Positions 1 through 13,400 of a DNA stretch of 64,000 nucleotides are shown here, piece after piece. Each line of letters begins with the position of its first letter. The stretch's first letter is position 1. The DNA comes from Saturnia japonica (taxonomy: Eukaryota > Arthropoda > Insecta > Lepidoptera > Saturniidae), in NCBI GenBank assembly GCA_033032175.1, contig CM065320.1:9300001-9364000 (forward strand), in the 5' to 3' direction. A program made the translations under genes and the position numbers. The notes under the pieces are model-generated. The model saw only the letters and a list, made by a program, of their open reading frames with translations, ran no database searches and was not told the DNA's origin.

Positions 1-1007
1 TATTCATGACTCTCAAATATCGAGATTCGAAAAAATCGTTGCGCATCCTTTAATTGCATACATTCAGATAATATATAGTTCGAAAATCAGTAGTTACATA
101 TATAGATTCGACTTGATACGCTCCAAGAGCGATATTAGCCACTCCTTCCTTCAAGGTGAGACTTTCTGCTGAACGAGATACTAAGAAAAAGTTTAAGCGC
201 CCCAGAAACGAATACTCCAGGAACATGTTACACGTCGATACGTATTAGGTTAAATGCACAACGTAGACGTATGACAGAATATCGATCGATCGAAAGCAAT
301 GAACGTGAGGCAAGGTTGACAGATAAACGTGAGTACCACGGTGCGTCGCGTTTCACGGATCTAAAACATCCGACATTTCAAACCATGAAACACGGTTAAA
401 TAGTCGTTGTTGAATTTCAGGATACCTACTTTTTTTCTATCGCTGTTTTTCATACACGAAATTCCACGCGGACAAATTCGCGGGAACGGCTAGTTCTTAA
501 TATAATAAAAAGAAACCAAGACGGTATGAAATATTATAGTGTATATGTATTCCTAAGTCTATAATATGAATGACAGAAATTAAACCAAATTAATAAACAC
601 TTTAAATAATAATATAATAAAAGGAGTTTTTAATGATTAAAAAAACAGAGACAGACTGATGAATCCTAATTTAAATTTTAATGATGTTTCTGAAGTGAAA
701 TCATTTTTAATTTTGTTTATAAAGTTTGGTAATATAAAATAGAGTGTTATAATTACTTCATAAAAAGTTACGTCAGATCTTTGTGTTCGAGTCAAACAGG
801 TATTTAATTGGATGGCTATTGCTTACAAAAAAGAGCCTCGTATTCCAACATTTTATTTAAAATATTCGCTAATATGTTTTGCGTAATGATATGAATACCT
901 GCATAGGTAATTAGGTACTTAAATGAATATTTTTCTGTGACTATGAATACTGATGATAGGATTTAAATATAATCTACATAACACGTAAGTTTTTTACAAA
1001 TCAACAG
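1..1007. other. Intron upstream of the first visible BCAT exon
   Basis: No coding exon is recognisable here. The stretch should be intron of the aminotransferase gene, because the first visible exon at 1008 opens in the middle of the protein behind a TTT-rich AACAG acceptor. The only structure I see is a Helitron-type 3' end near 440-493. Confidence 0.5.
440..493 (+). mobile_element. Helitron-type 3' end fragment
   Basis: A GC-rich segment with an imperfect hairpin (ACGCGGAC...TTCGCGGG) is followed by CTAG at 490-493 and then a T. This is the terminal arrangement of Helitrons (hairpin, CTRR, insertion before T). Similar ends occur at 33775-33803 and, on the other strand, at 21328 and 43330. 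No 5' end is visible, so this is a truncated copy. Confidence 0.5.
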
Positions 1008-3222
1008 CCGACATTTGGAATCGTAGCTCCAGAATCGGCGTTGCTTTTCGTCATCCTCAGCCCAGTAAGCGCGTACTACAAAGCCAGCGGCGATGGAGCT
1101 GTCTCGATATTTGCCGATCCGAACGTGGTACGTGCTTTTCCCGGTGGTGTTGGCAATAAAAAAGTCGGTTCCAATTACGGGCCTACTATAGGTGAGTAAA
1201 AACCTTTAGTACCTATGTTTTAAGTCCATGAACTGTAACAAATTTTAATTGTAATCTGACAGAAATTGAAAATCCACAAAGAAAGCGCGATTCCATTTAC
1301 TAAATATAAACATTAAATCAGGGGTGCTCCAACTTAGTGTCGGTGGTCTTTCACGCAAAATTTGGACAGTAACTACCTAATAATACAAAAAAAAATTAAT
1401 TTATGAAATGGCTTTTACTAAACTTAAAAAACGAAATAGGTATTGATCAAGGTACGAGCTCACGAATTAAACTTTATTTTTTAATGGTGACACATGTCAT
1501 CAGTGTCATGTAGGTAATTACAGAGTGCCAAGCACAAGTATGATGACTACGTTCGTTGGATAGCCGATTGCGATATTTACAAAATGATTTCCAAAAAATC
1601 CTGTTAATTGAAGAGTTAATTCTATCGAACGCGGTTATTTCTCATCATTTTAATATGAAAAAGACCGAAATTAGAGCTTTGAGGTGTTAATACGAGTGAA
1701 TATTATAACAACTCATTAGAATTTCGAGGTAAAGTTCTTATCTTTTCGAGAATTTTCGAGAAATATTTCGATCGTGTTTGAGAACACCCGCATTATTGTT
1801 TTCATTTATTTAAAGAGTTCATCAAGATGTTACATATTTAAAAATTGCATAGTCTCATTGCCTCTTCTCTAAATACTTGTTTGATCAATATATAATTTAA
1901 TATATCAATATCTGTTTGATTGTTCCTGTGTAACAACAGAACCGATTGTTGCTTATGGGCATATGAACATATTATTTCATATTCATTTTATACTTTCAGA
2001 GACAACTTCCCGAGCAGCAAAGCTGGGTCATCAGCAAGTGTTGTGGCTTTTTGGACCGAACCACGAACTCACCGAAGTTGGATCAATGAATATTTTCATG
2101 GTTTTCATCAATGAACAAGGAGGTAAGTTGAGATAAGTACATTATTTCGTTTCCTAGATAGCCTAAAGATAGTACCTATATATTTTATACGGTTTAACGT
2201 CTAGACCAGATGAGAGGGGTTTTTTTGATAATTTATCCTTCACAAGTAGTTTATTGTGTGCATAGGTACTACAACCCGTTAAATTTTATGTGTTGTAATG
2301 GTTTTAATTTAATTAAAATAATATATAATCATATAATTATTAACTGGATATCCGTGTAAGTACATAGTAGATATTGTCACGTTATCTGGTTCGACGTCGA
2401 CGCTCTGACCCTTTGACCGGTAAATTCTTGTCTCATATCTGAAGCAACAATTAGGGTCAGTAACATCACTTTTAGCGTTTTTTTAAATCAAATATTTTTA
2501 TTTAATTTCGTGTTGCTTATCATAATTCAACAGATAAACAGTTGAGTACGCCGCCATTGAACGGGCTCATATTACCAGGTGTTACGCGTAGGTCTATCAT
2601 TGAGCTAGCGAGCCAATGGGAAGATCTAGTAGTTAAGGAGGAAGTGATCACCATGGACAGGGTCATAGAGCTCAACAAACAAGGAAGAGTAAGTTTTAAA
2701 GATCACATCTAATCAATCAATGACTTGTAGATAAGTCCTAGTCTTCTAAGAGCTAGCGCGCACGGTTGATTTTTGTCATCGTGACAAGTTTCTTTTTTCG
2801 AATGAGTTTTGATTTTTTTGACAAAATTACCCTGCATTTTACCTGCTTTAACATACAAATTTATGAACACGACATTGTCTATACTAACTGAAGAAAAACT
2901 CGCTGTAAAATAACTGAATAAAATAAGAATTGAGGCAATTTTGACACCCGCTCGCGCTAACTCTAAGAGGTATTTTTTTAAATTCCTAAGTACTTTGTAG
3001 TGAGCGTAACATCATAGATTGTGTTCGTTTCAGTTACTTGAAATGTTTGGCGCCGGCACAGCGGTGATCATAAGTCCAATAAGTAGGGTTGGATTCCTCG
3101 ATCACAATATCAATATTCCGACTATGCAACAAGCACAGCCAGTGTACCAACGCGTCAAGGACACGTTGTTAGCGATTCAGTACGGCCACATAGAGCATCC
3201 ATATGCGAAAGTTATATCATAG
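1008..3222 (+). CDS. Bcat: Branched-chain amino-acid aminotransferase, C-terminal half (4 exons)
   Basis: This is a PLP-dependent fold-type IV transaminase that interconverts leucine, isoleucine and valine with their 2-oxo acids. Four exons join in phase: 1008-1191, 2000-2122, 2534-2688 and 3034-3222, giving 216 codons plus TAG. Each has GT/AG borders. The encoded order matches the BCAT family: [10 protein letters not shown], then [20 protein letters not shown], then [19 protein letters not shown] with the glutamate of the PLP-site ExGxMN motif, then [14 protein letters not shown], then [15 protein letters not shown] and INIPTM near the end. The N-terminal half with the PLP lysine lies before the window, so cytosolic or mitochondrial location cannot be decided. 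The gene ends 2.5 kb before the 3' end of IFT88, to which it is convergent. Family assignment is secure. Confidence 0.95.
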
Positions 3223-3260
3223 TGATTATCACGGGGTTTACCCGGTAACGTGTGCAACGA

Positions 3261-3266
3261 AATAAA
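3261..3266 (+). terminator. Poly(A) signal of BCAT
   Basis: AATAAA lies 38 bases after the BCAT stop codon. Further AT-rich signals follow, so the exact cleavage site is not fixed by sequence alone. Confidence 0.5.
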
Positions 3267-3555
3267 CATAACACTTTACGTTTACAAATTTAGTGAAAGA
3301 TACTGTGCAATGAAATTTACTGCTCACTATGCTAATGCGAAGCGTGTATGAAGCAACTATCAGAAGACACACAGTGACTAAAAGTGCGAACGATAACTTA
3401 TGATAACATTAATTATAGATACGTTAAGGTTACATCGGACATAGGTAATACAGTAGATACGTCATAATGTTATGATTTGTTACAGAATTCATTATCTCAA
3501 GCGGATTCATTATAAATACGCTTATTTATTTTTCAACAACCGTACACTAGGTTTG

Positions 3556-4525
3556 TAAGGGCTTCTACACACTATGCCGGTGGCACAGTGGTGGCTCTAT
3601 GGTATAGCGGACTTTTACCACGCGGGTATGCCGCTGTATCCGCAAGCATCATATATAGGGTATTATACCATTTTTTGTAATGGAACTTAATTTGATCCTT
3701 AGTAACCTTTAGTCACTAGAATTTTTATTTCATTTTTATGAAATCAATTAGTGCTCTAAAATTGTTTTTTAATTTTACATTTTAAATATCCGCGCGAAAA
3801 CGCTAACCGCCATACTCCTTTTGGTTTCTGACGTTATTATGTATATAGTTAACAACCATGCTCTTCGAACAACCAAGTCCGGTGAAGCTGTAAAAGCCGC
3901 AGCGGCTTTAGGGCCCCTAAGGCTAACAGTGTAGTCAGTTCTAAAAAAAAAAAAAATCTTCGAACAAAGTATTTTACAATTATTTAACGACGCCTTGTGG
4001 AGATAATTGAAATAACAAAGACAGGTTTTCATTATTTTATTACCACTAATAAAATAGAGGTTAGAATAGAATTATAAGGATTTATTAAATTTCCGACATA
4101 TTCATATTTTTTTATATAAGAATTTTCAAATAATAGCTGGTCGTGTCTATACACTTTAATTTCAACTATCAGCACTAAATGGAGACTTTCTATAAACCAA
4201 AATATACTTGACATACCGATCTATAATTATGAGGTTTTAATATATAATGACGTCACACAAGAACCACTATGGCAGCTACCATTTCGTGAATTTGCAGAAC
4301 AGATAAAAAAATGGAATGTTTTAAATTAAATATATTATTTTGTAATTCCATTATTTAAAATTAACATATTTCGATAGCATACGAATATTAAGTATCATAT
4401 TTATACATTTTTACTTTTCTTGGCACACAGTAAAATACCTACCTTATTGTCGGCTGCTTGTTTTTTTTTTTTTGCAAGCCTAGCGTCTTGGCTATATTGC
4501 TGCGTATAGTGTGTAGTGGCCTTAA
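3556..4525. mobile_element. TIR element interrupted by other insertions
   Basis: The left end reads GGGCTTCTACACACTATGCC and the right end is its near reverse complement (GTATAGTGTGTAGTGGCC). A compact copy of the same family lies at 34370-34526 (about 157 bp). This copy is about 970 bp because other DNA has landed inside it, including a short retroelement tail at 3873-3956. No coding capacity; non-autonomous DNA element. Confidence 0.55.
3873..3956 (+). mobile_element. 5'-truncated non-LTR retroelement tail with target duplication
   Basis: This 84-bp insert is the extreme 3' end of the same Jockey-type family found at 53.85-56.3 kb (shared GGTGAAGCTGTAAAAGCCGC and GCTAACAG blocks) followed by a poly(A) run. 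It is flanked by a perfect 11-bp direct repeat, TCTTCGAACAA, at 3862-3872 and 3957-3967. This is the expected mark of target-primed reverse transcription with severe 5' truncation. Confidence 0.85.
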
Positions 4526-5764
4526 GTAATTACTAATTTGTATTTTGAATTGTTTGTGTTGGGATTACATTCTAATTATTAGGGATATCATAATATTGTC
4601 AGTGTGTTTTAGCTTAAAAATATGAAATACCACATACCAACTGGCTACTATATTATAAAATTATAGTAAAAATGCGTGAAAAATAATTTTATATTTCTGT
4701 GTGCCGGTAATACTGGACAGAATTTAATAAATGATGTGATATTACTGTGTAATTAAATGTGAGTAATAAATATGTAAGCTTATTTTCTTGACTCGATAAA
4801 TATCAATCACTTACAAAATTTTCTAAGGTTACGAATAATATGATATATATCTAATTAATTAATTATTCAACATGTAAATATGTAGAAAGTTCAAAGGTTT
4901 TCTATTCTAATTGAATTACTTTATACATTGTTATTTTGTTTCGAGTCAAGAATTGGCTGAAATAATTATTATAGTTTATTATGTTTGTCCTCTAGTCTAA
5001 GGTATGAATCTGTTTGAAAATATTTATAAATATAGCGTTGTTAAAGCTTGGTTTGTTTATTTTATATAATAATTAATCACCCATAATGTAGTTATGTAAA
5101 AAGTCCTTTTATTTATACAAGGCACGAGGTTGACGACACTAAAATGTCAATAATTAAAGTAATTTATAGTCAGTTGAAATAATTAGTTCCGGGTTTATAT
5201 ATTAAAAAGAAGATTAGATAAAATAAATATGCACTGGAACTTGAAGGCGTTAACTATAACCTCACTACCTCATTGCGTTATGTTATTTACAATTGATAAT
5301 TAGATAACAAACATTAATAATATGTGACTAGGAGACGTCACCGTAATTCTATTGAACATAATATAAGCAATGGTTTCAACATAATTTGTTTTCAAACAAT
5401 TAACTGTATTTAAACTCAAATCCATCCTATCTTATCTCCAATCCAATTTAGTAAGTGTTGAGAGCTTAATAGATCAATAAACTTAATTAAGTCGCACTGT
5501 TTAATAAAAAACAAAATTAAAATTTTGAATTTTGATTTTCCCAAACAGGCACTCAACGTTTCCTTAATATAATTGCGTAATCTACGTGTATTATAAAATA
5601 TGTTACGAGTACAGAATTGAGATAAATTGAATTTACGTAAACGCCCATTTTCAGGAAAGTAAAACAAAGAATTTGTCAGTTTAATTTATTTACTAAATTT
5701 ACATAAATATATAGATAGTAACTCGTACGTTTGGTACATAGAGTATTTAGATTTATTACATACA
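4526..5764. other. Convergent intergenic region between BCAT and IFT88
   Basis: AT-rich, no exon-like reading frame and no repeat that I recognise. It should contain the IFT88 3' UTR at its right edge. Confidence 0.5.
5752..5757 (-). terminator. Poly(A) signal of IFT88
   Basis: On the minus strand AATAAA begins only a few bases after the IFT88 TAG. Another AATAAA-like site lies near 5684-5690. Either could serve; the nearer one would give an unusually short 3' UTR. Confidence 0.4.
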
Positions 5765-7365
5765 CTATTCTGGCGGTAAAGGTAGATCGTCATCGAAATC
5801 CTCGACATTTCTCTTTTTAGTTTCGTTGCGATGTGTGAATCGACCGGTAGGTTGAAGACCACCTTGACTTGATATTGACTCAGCTGGGTATCTGCAAATT
5901 ATTTACACCGTTACATGTGGTTAAAATCAAATAATTTAACTTTCACATTATCATCGAACAATTTAATTGACCTTGCTGCAGTTTAAATTTATTCAATGTG
6001 TTGTGTCTACTACAACGTAATGGGTATTATATCAAATAGACATCGCTTGCATTTATAAAGATAATAAAATATTTAAAATTAGGAATATATAACTACAATA
6101 CAGCGGTCCATGTGAACTAAAATTTAAATCTTACAGTTGTCTGAGTAATCCGATCTCCATGTTATATATCTTATGTAGAATGATAGGACAGTCAAAACAG
6201 CAAATGTCTCTGAGATACTTCATAAGTGCGTTGTTGCCAACAGTAGTCTAAAGGCGTTGCTGTGCTGTACTCGTAAAGCAATTGACTCCATTTCCATTTC
6301 CTCTATTTTACGTCCAACCGCTGACGCCTTGATCTGTTATTTCTATCCATATTCTGATTTAAATCTTCGGTCGCTCACGAAAACGAAGTAATTCAATCCG
6401 CACTTGTAACTGGCAGTAATAGTCCTTCAAGGGAACTAGGATGCCAGGATTAATAAAAAGAGAAGTTTTCGTTTACAAAATGGTTGAAGTAGTTACTTAT
6501 TAAATGTATATTCTCTTTCGATATCAATACCATGTAGCTGAATGATTCGTAAGTTCTTGGGTCTACCAAAATGAGGCCTGAATACCCAAATGTCTGTAAG
6601 TATATGATTAACAAGACCCACACCATTTATTCACCTTCTTCCTTATAAAAACGACTTTGGTGTGTCGCGGCCGTAAGAACTTAGTATACGTTTTATTGGA
6701 GTGAAAATAAGCTATCCTTTGTCGACTTTTAAGTTAACTCTTGGAAATTGCATCACTGATATTGGTAGATTTGTCTCATCTTCTGTAATATATAATTTCA
6801 CCCTGACTAATTCATCTATAGTCGAACAAGTTCGTGCGCGATCGTCTTATGTGAGAGACGTTGGCGGGGACGAGGCAGCACGACATTACGTTACTAGAGT
6901 ACACTAAAGTAAACAGTATGTTGTCTCGGCAGTGTTCTTAAAATAATTACCTGATACCGCTCGGTAGATAAACACGCACTATGATTGCCCTCTGACTGCA
7001 TTTCTTGGGTTACCTACTTAAGTATATGATAATGCTATATTAAAATCTCATTATTATCTTTCACCAAAATATATTGTCTACTAAAAATTTCCAAATTTTT
7101 AATTTAAATTGTTTTTACTTGGGTTTCATTTCAAGTTTCAAAACTGATTGTGAGGTAGTAAGAAGGAAATGCACATTTTTGAAGTGAAACTTCTTTTTAG
7201 GACGGTGTGAATTGGATTTAATGAAACGAAAATGTTTAACGAAAAAGAGCTAGCTATAAATGTATATATAGGTTTTAAAGCTGTGAGAGAATGAGATAGA
7301 ATGCGTTTCTATATAGTTGCCCTAGCCTTCGTCTGTTCTTAATGTAGGTACTCGAAATATATCAA

Positions 7366-7401
<36 letters not shown>

Positions 7402-10400
7402 AGTTTCACTTCTACCGCGTGTGAACTCGCATTCAATTTTTTTTTGCTTAAAATTTAATAAATCAAAAACAATTTTCAATTCTAAAAAGTAAGTAATATA
7501 GGTAATATTTCGTTATTACATATAAATTGCGTAATCACGACTATTGTGTTTCGTATCGGTATCGTTTTGGTTGTTTGTTTACAGACGAAAAACTGTTTAC
7601 TTCACTTTACTGTGAGTTGCAACAATTGCACACGCTTCCTTTTCCGCTACATTACTCGTCCCCGCCAACGTCTGTTGGAAACAGAAGACGGAAAGAAAAT
7701 CTCGAAATTTTGCATGAGGTTTGAAATATACAATTTGTATTTAATTGATTGCATGTAAAATTGTAATATGAAAAACTATACCTAACATATAAATATAGAG
7801 ATATGAAAAAGAGCATTTCGTAATTAATCTATCAGAAATGACTGAACAGATTTTTCATCAATTTGTAAAGAGAGTGAATGTTGAACCTTTATTTATGTGT
7901 AGGTAACACCACTTTTTAAGTTAGAGATCCATACTTAGTGTCTCGATTATTGCACGTTGGCGAATCAACTGGTGTAAACTAGTTGTAGCCGCATTTAATG
8001 TTTATTTTTATTCCATTGTATATATGAGACATAAGTAAACATCAAAATTTAATGAACTTTATTGTTTTAATGTAAACAGAAGAAACTATGGCAGTATGGC
8101 ACAATTTAAATATAACATGTTACAGATGAGTTCATCGTTTGTTTACACGATACTAGTATATTGTCTATTTGTTATGATCAGTTTCATTACAATAACCAAC
8201 ATCAAAAAATACAGCCAAGTTTTAAATTTAATATACAACAAAACACTTGAAAATTAGTATTAGGTCCTTACATATGAAATTGGTGTTTTGTACGGGAGGA
8301 ATATAATGCTTTTATTTTGTTTAATATATGTAATTAATCAAAGTATGCACCGTTGTTATCTATGCACTTTTGCCATCTCATAGGTAGTTCATTGAAAACC
8401 CTTTACTAAAAAAATCATGGGGGCGAGAATCAATAAACTCTTTGAAGGCGGTTTGGACTGCCGCACCGGAGTTGAATTTTTTCCTTGTAAGAAGTTGACC
8501 AAATTCCGGAAAAAATGGTAATCAGTTGAAGCAAGGTTCGGGGAGTACGGTGGATGTCGCAGACATTCCAATTGTAGCTCATAGTGGTTGTTTGTTGTGC
8601 AGTGTGTGGTATTGCGTTGTCGTGAAGCAGCAGTGGCCTAGAGCGATTGACCAATCTCGGTTGTTTAGAAGCTAGTTGTTCCTTCATAGTTTGCAGTTGC
8701 TGACAATAGATATGCCGTAATCGTTAGACCACATTTTAGAAAGCTGTAGTGAACGACACCGGCGCTAGTCCACCAAACACTCTTTAACTAGTATCAGTGC
8801 AAAGTGACTTTTTCTGAGTCAATTTTCGTTTAGGGCAGGATTTGGCTGGGTCTCCAGAGTTCAGCCATTGTGTTGAGCGCTTCCGATTATCGTACAGTAT
8901 CCACTTTTCATCATAAGTAATGATTCGATTTAAAATCCCTTCATTATAGTGTCGATTGAGCAAAGTAACACAGCAGTCGACGGCTGTTTGCAAGTTCGAT
9001 TCACTCAATTCATGCGGTACCCATCGTTCAAGTTTTTTTACTTTCCTGATTTGCTTCAAGTGGATTAATACAGTTTTATCACTTACCCCGAAGCCTGCAG
9101 CTATCTCTGAAGTGCTTTGTGATTGATCCGCTTCCACAATAGCCTTTAATTCTTCATTTTCCACTTTGGTTTCTGGCCACTCACGGGGTTGGTTCTGAAG
9201 GTCGAAATTTCCAAAACTATAACGTTGAAACCAAAAACGTACCGTGCTTTTTTTGCGACACCAGCTCCGTACACATCATTAATCCTTCGAGCTGTTTCTG
9301 CAGCATTGGTGCCACGGTGGAACTCGTACACCTAAATATACCGATATTTCATGTTTTCCATTTTGCGGTAATAAGCGACGCCAAAGAAAGAAATAATGAG
9401 GGAAAAAACAAATGAATGACTGTTTTCAAAACTCAAATGTACCAGCTAAATGAATTTATAAATTTGAATTTGGAATTCTTAACCAAAGAGGAGATATTTC
9501 AGATCAAAGTGGTCAGTACGACAAAACGCTAATTTCATATTTAAGGACCTAATATAAACTACAATTTTTTTTTATAAATATTTATAGGAACTTATAACTA
9601 TACGAATTCGGCTAATATCCAAAGAATGGTTTGTTTTGATTTGTGTAGTTTTCCCATTTATCACTTTATTACTAACTGCCTCATTAGCCTAGTGATCGTA
9701 AGCGCGACTGCAATGCTCGAGGTCCTGGGTTCGATTCCCAGGTGGAGCAAGTGTTATTAGGTTTTTCTATGAAATTTTCAGTAGTAGCTCGAAATTTGGT
9801 TTTGTTCCTGATTAATGACAATAGGCTCGCCCCCTATTACATGGGACCTAAAAAAACATACACGGCAAAATGTGGGTGTATTATTAGTACAAATTACCTA
9901 CATAGACAGAAAGCCAAAATTTAAAATAGGTACTAACAGCTGTCATTTTAGTTTTACAGTTAGTTAATAGATGGTGCTTCCTACATATTAGTTGAATATA
10001 TTATATAATGTTCGCCATCAGTACAAAACATTTCTAATGGTTTTTTAAACATTCTTCTAACAAAAACAATAATTTTAGATTATCTATCTATATTTCATCA
10101 ATAGAAGCGAATATAAGAACCTTTTTTTTTACATGGGAAATCTTGCAAATTACTTCAGGATTAAAATTGAATATGTATTTGGAACGTAAAACGAATCGTG
10201 CGTAGTACATTCACGAATTCTTCTATTCGAATTTCGAACTGAATAGAAATATTTGAATCCAGTGTTACTCACACCCCCTAAACATTTTTTCTACGTCTGA
10301 TTCCTTAAGAAGCTATAATAAAAAGTGGATACGACAACTTTTACGGTGGAGTTCACTAACATCCGTGGATTCCACTCTAACTTAAGCACCATCCACCATC

Positions 10401-13400
10401 ACCTCGAGACGGTTCAACCTGCAATGCTCGTCTTAATGGAGACTCAGATTCACAGTCCGGCTAATACATCATCCTGACACTACCCCGGTTACATGATTAA
10501 AGAAAACTTTCAAACAAAAGCCAGAGTACCTACCTATAAGTATATGTACGAAATGATGTGTTATCGCCGTTTGCGCTGTATGGATAGTCCTTTCCTTTTC
10601 TGTCCTTTGGGTACACGTGCCTACTCATAGCCGTATCTACGTGTGCCTCCAGCGATCCCACAACGGGGATAAAGACATAGGTAAGTCGGCTTTTCGATTA
10701 AATCAGTAGGACGACAACTAAAATGCAGTAGCAGTTGCAAATGGTGGAATAATTATTGCTTTTGAGTTACATTTATTGTTATGCAGATGACAACACTCTT
10801 CATGGGTGGGTGGTTTTATGGTGAACCCGCTTGTCGTCGAAGAGAATCAGAAAAGAGACAGGAGGTAATCGACATTGAGCTTAACCAATACATGAGGAAC
10901 GAGTAACTTAGTTGAGTTTAATGGCAAACTAATTTTGGTGTGTGCTTTTTCTTTCAAAGAATCCTCGTTTTCGCCTCTCCCAGCTCTTCAACACTTCTCG
11001 CTAGTAATACGTGACACCCTCAATATCCTGGGTTTGGATATTCGCAACGACCTTAATTCCAGGGATTACATCAGAAGTTTCATCTCCGCCACATCTTGGA
11101 AACTCGAAATCTTGAACAGGCTGCGATGATTTTTCACGCCCGAACAGCTGTATCCGCTTTACAAGGCTCAAGTTCGATCTTGTAATGAACGGTTCGCACC
11201 TTTCCCAAAGGACGGATTCGCAAAATATCTCTTTGATTTCATGGATAGGTTATAAAGACGAGCTATCCACATTGTAAATGATGCTGAATTTACTAAGTTC
11301 ATCGAGCCACTTCGGGACGTTGACCCGCTGAGTGTGTTCTACCGTCTGTACCGTGGCGAGTGTTGTGAAGAGCTGTACAACTTAATTTCCTCCTCTTCCT
11401 TTTATGACAGACCCAGACGCGCTGGGTACCGGAGTCACAGCTTTACGGTGACCTCCATCTCGCCACAAACAAAAAACTTCAATACGTCATAATATCTTTG
11501 CCGTACTGTGAGGCTGTGGAATTGTCTCCCGACCTGTATTACAGTGACGACTGGCAATGGATTGTAAATCCCTCGGTAGTGACCGATGTTTTTGGATTGC
11601 ACTGTGCTTACCATCAGGTATAGTGCCATCACTTTGCGGTGCTACAATTACAGAAGGCACCAAGCACTATAAAAAAAATTAAAGAGGAACACGATTTTTT
11701 GAAGACTGATAATATTAGTACCTTACCCTTTTACCTTTAGTAAAAGCATCTTATGTCGATTTCATTCTTCATTTTTATTTATAATGTTATTTTGTTTGTT
11801 TAAATTAACACACTGGCAAATAAAGACATGATTAATTAATCAGATATATGTATTATTCGAAATATGCACGAAAAAAATTTGAATATACGAATACCAAAAT
11901 TTTCGAATATTTACAAGCAATTTTATCATATTTATTAGTCTCAATAAAATTTCTAATTTAGGTAAGAATTAAAGAATAAAAACGTACATAGACGATAAAG
12001 AAGCGCTCCCTTCTCTACGGCCATCTCCAGAATGCCTAGAAACAGCTGTAGGTGGCGGCTGAACAGTGTTCTCGGTTCGGGAACCAGCTTTATTACGAAA
12101 AAATAAATTAAGTATATGAATGGTAAATTAATGGATGTTACTGAACCATTGCAGTAAGTATTAAAAAAACTCAAAAAATTACACTACGAATTTTTTTATT
12201 ATACAAATGTAGGATAATAGATATGAAATAGTTATCGCCCATAGGTTGCCTTCCAATCACATGTGCTTGCTTCTCAATTTTGCTATTTTATAAATAAAAA
12301 GAAACGTGCCACGCCTTGTTATAACTATTCAGCAAGTATTAGTGGAATGTGTCCAAAATAAATAAGACAAGAAACATCTTTTAAGTCACCTTGCCTTCAA
12401 TGTGAGGAATCAGATTTTGGCAAATGTAGGCTAGTACACTACTTGATTGCTACCTATTTTTTAATAATCATGATCGACATCTGATCAACAACTGACCGAA
12501 GAAACTCTTAGGATTAAAAGTTAAAAAAGTAATTAGAATTAAAAAAGGTTTTATTAGACCAGCGGCGCTGTAGACACTGTGCCCACATTTAACACCTAAG
12601 GCGTAATTTTCTACGTAAGCTTCACCGCGTCTAAGATTGTTGCAGAGTTATGCGGTAGGTACAGGAAGCAGTGATTTTTGTAGCAAAAAGCTTAATAAGG
12701 AGGATATTTCCTAGAGTTAATCAGTATTTTTCAATCATAAAGATATGTCAATATCAGTTTATAGATTTTATATGTGTTCAAAGTACCTCTTATTTGATCG
12801 ACTGGTGATTGGCTTGTTCCTGACGACCCACTGCTTGCTGATGTTATAGAAGATACTGAAATGTTTAAAAAATTATCAACATGCTATTTTAATTGCATTC
12901 TTACAGTGAAATTTTGTTGTATACCAAATTTGGAATTACATGGTCATGTGTGAAATTGAGTCCCCATATTTATTCAAAGTTTAATCCTCACAGTACCTAC
13001 TGCAGTATTAAATTTCGGATTTAAAAACACTTTTCAGTATGTAATTAAGAAATCACGCAATATTTTGCAAATTTGCATCTATTAATTGGCTTTTTTTATC
13101 GTAGCACGATAAATTGATGGTAGGCAAGCACAGTACAATCCTAACACAACGGCGACTACGGAAAAACCCCAATCCATCGACTATCACCGCTTTTATTAAT
13201 TTAACTGGATATGCACAGGCTGATCCCGTCCGCGGCACGCAAAAGCGAGTCACTATGACCGCGACCCGGTCGAGCAAAACAGCCCTACCACTCCGCTATC
13301 GCCATTTCCTTGTTCGTTGCTCAGCATGGTCAGTGCTGAAGTTGTAATTCGATATCCCATAACTAATTTAAGGTAAATTACCTGGTAATTTTGAATGAAA

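Noticed and set aside
6530..6600. A further IFT88 exon encoding ILVDPRTYESF on the minus strand
   Set aside because: The phase required by exon 17 gives a different frame, and the existing exon 17-18 junction already closes the reading frame.
9677..9749. A genuine tRNA gene
   Set aside because: T-arm and acceptor ends pair, but the anticodon arm does not form a proper stem, and the sequence fits a SINE head better.
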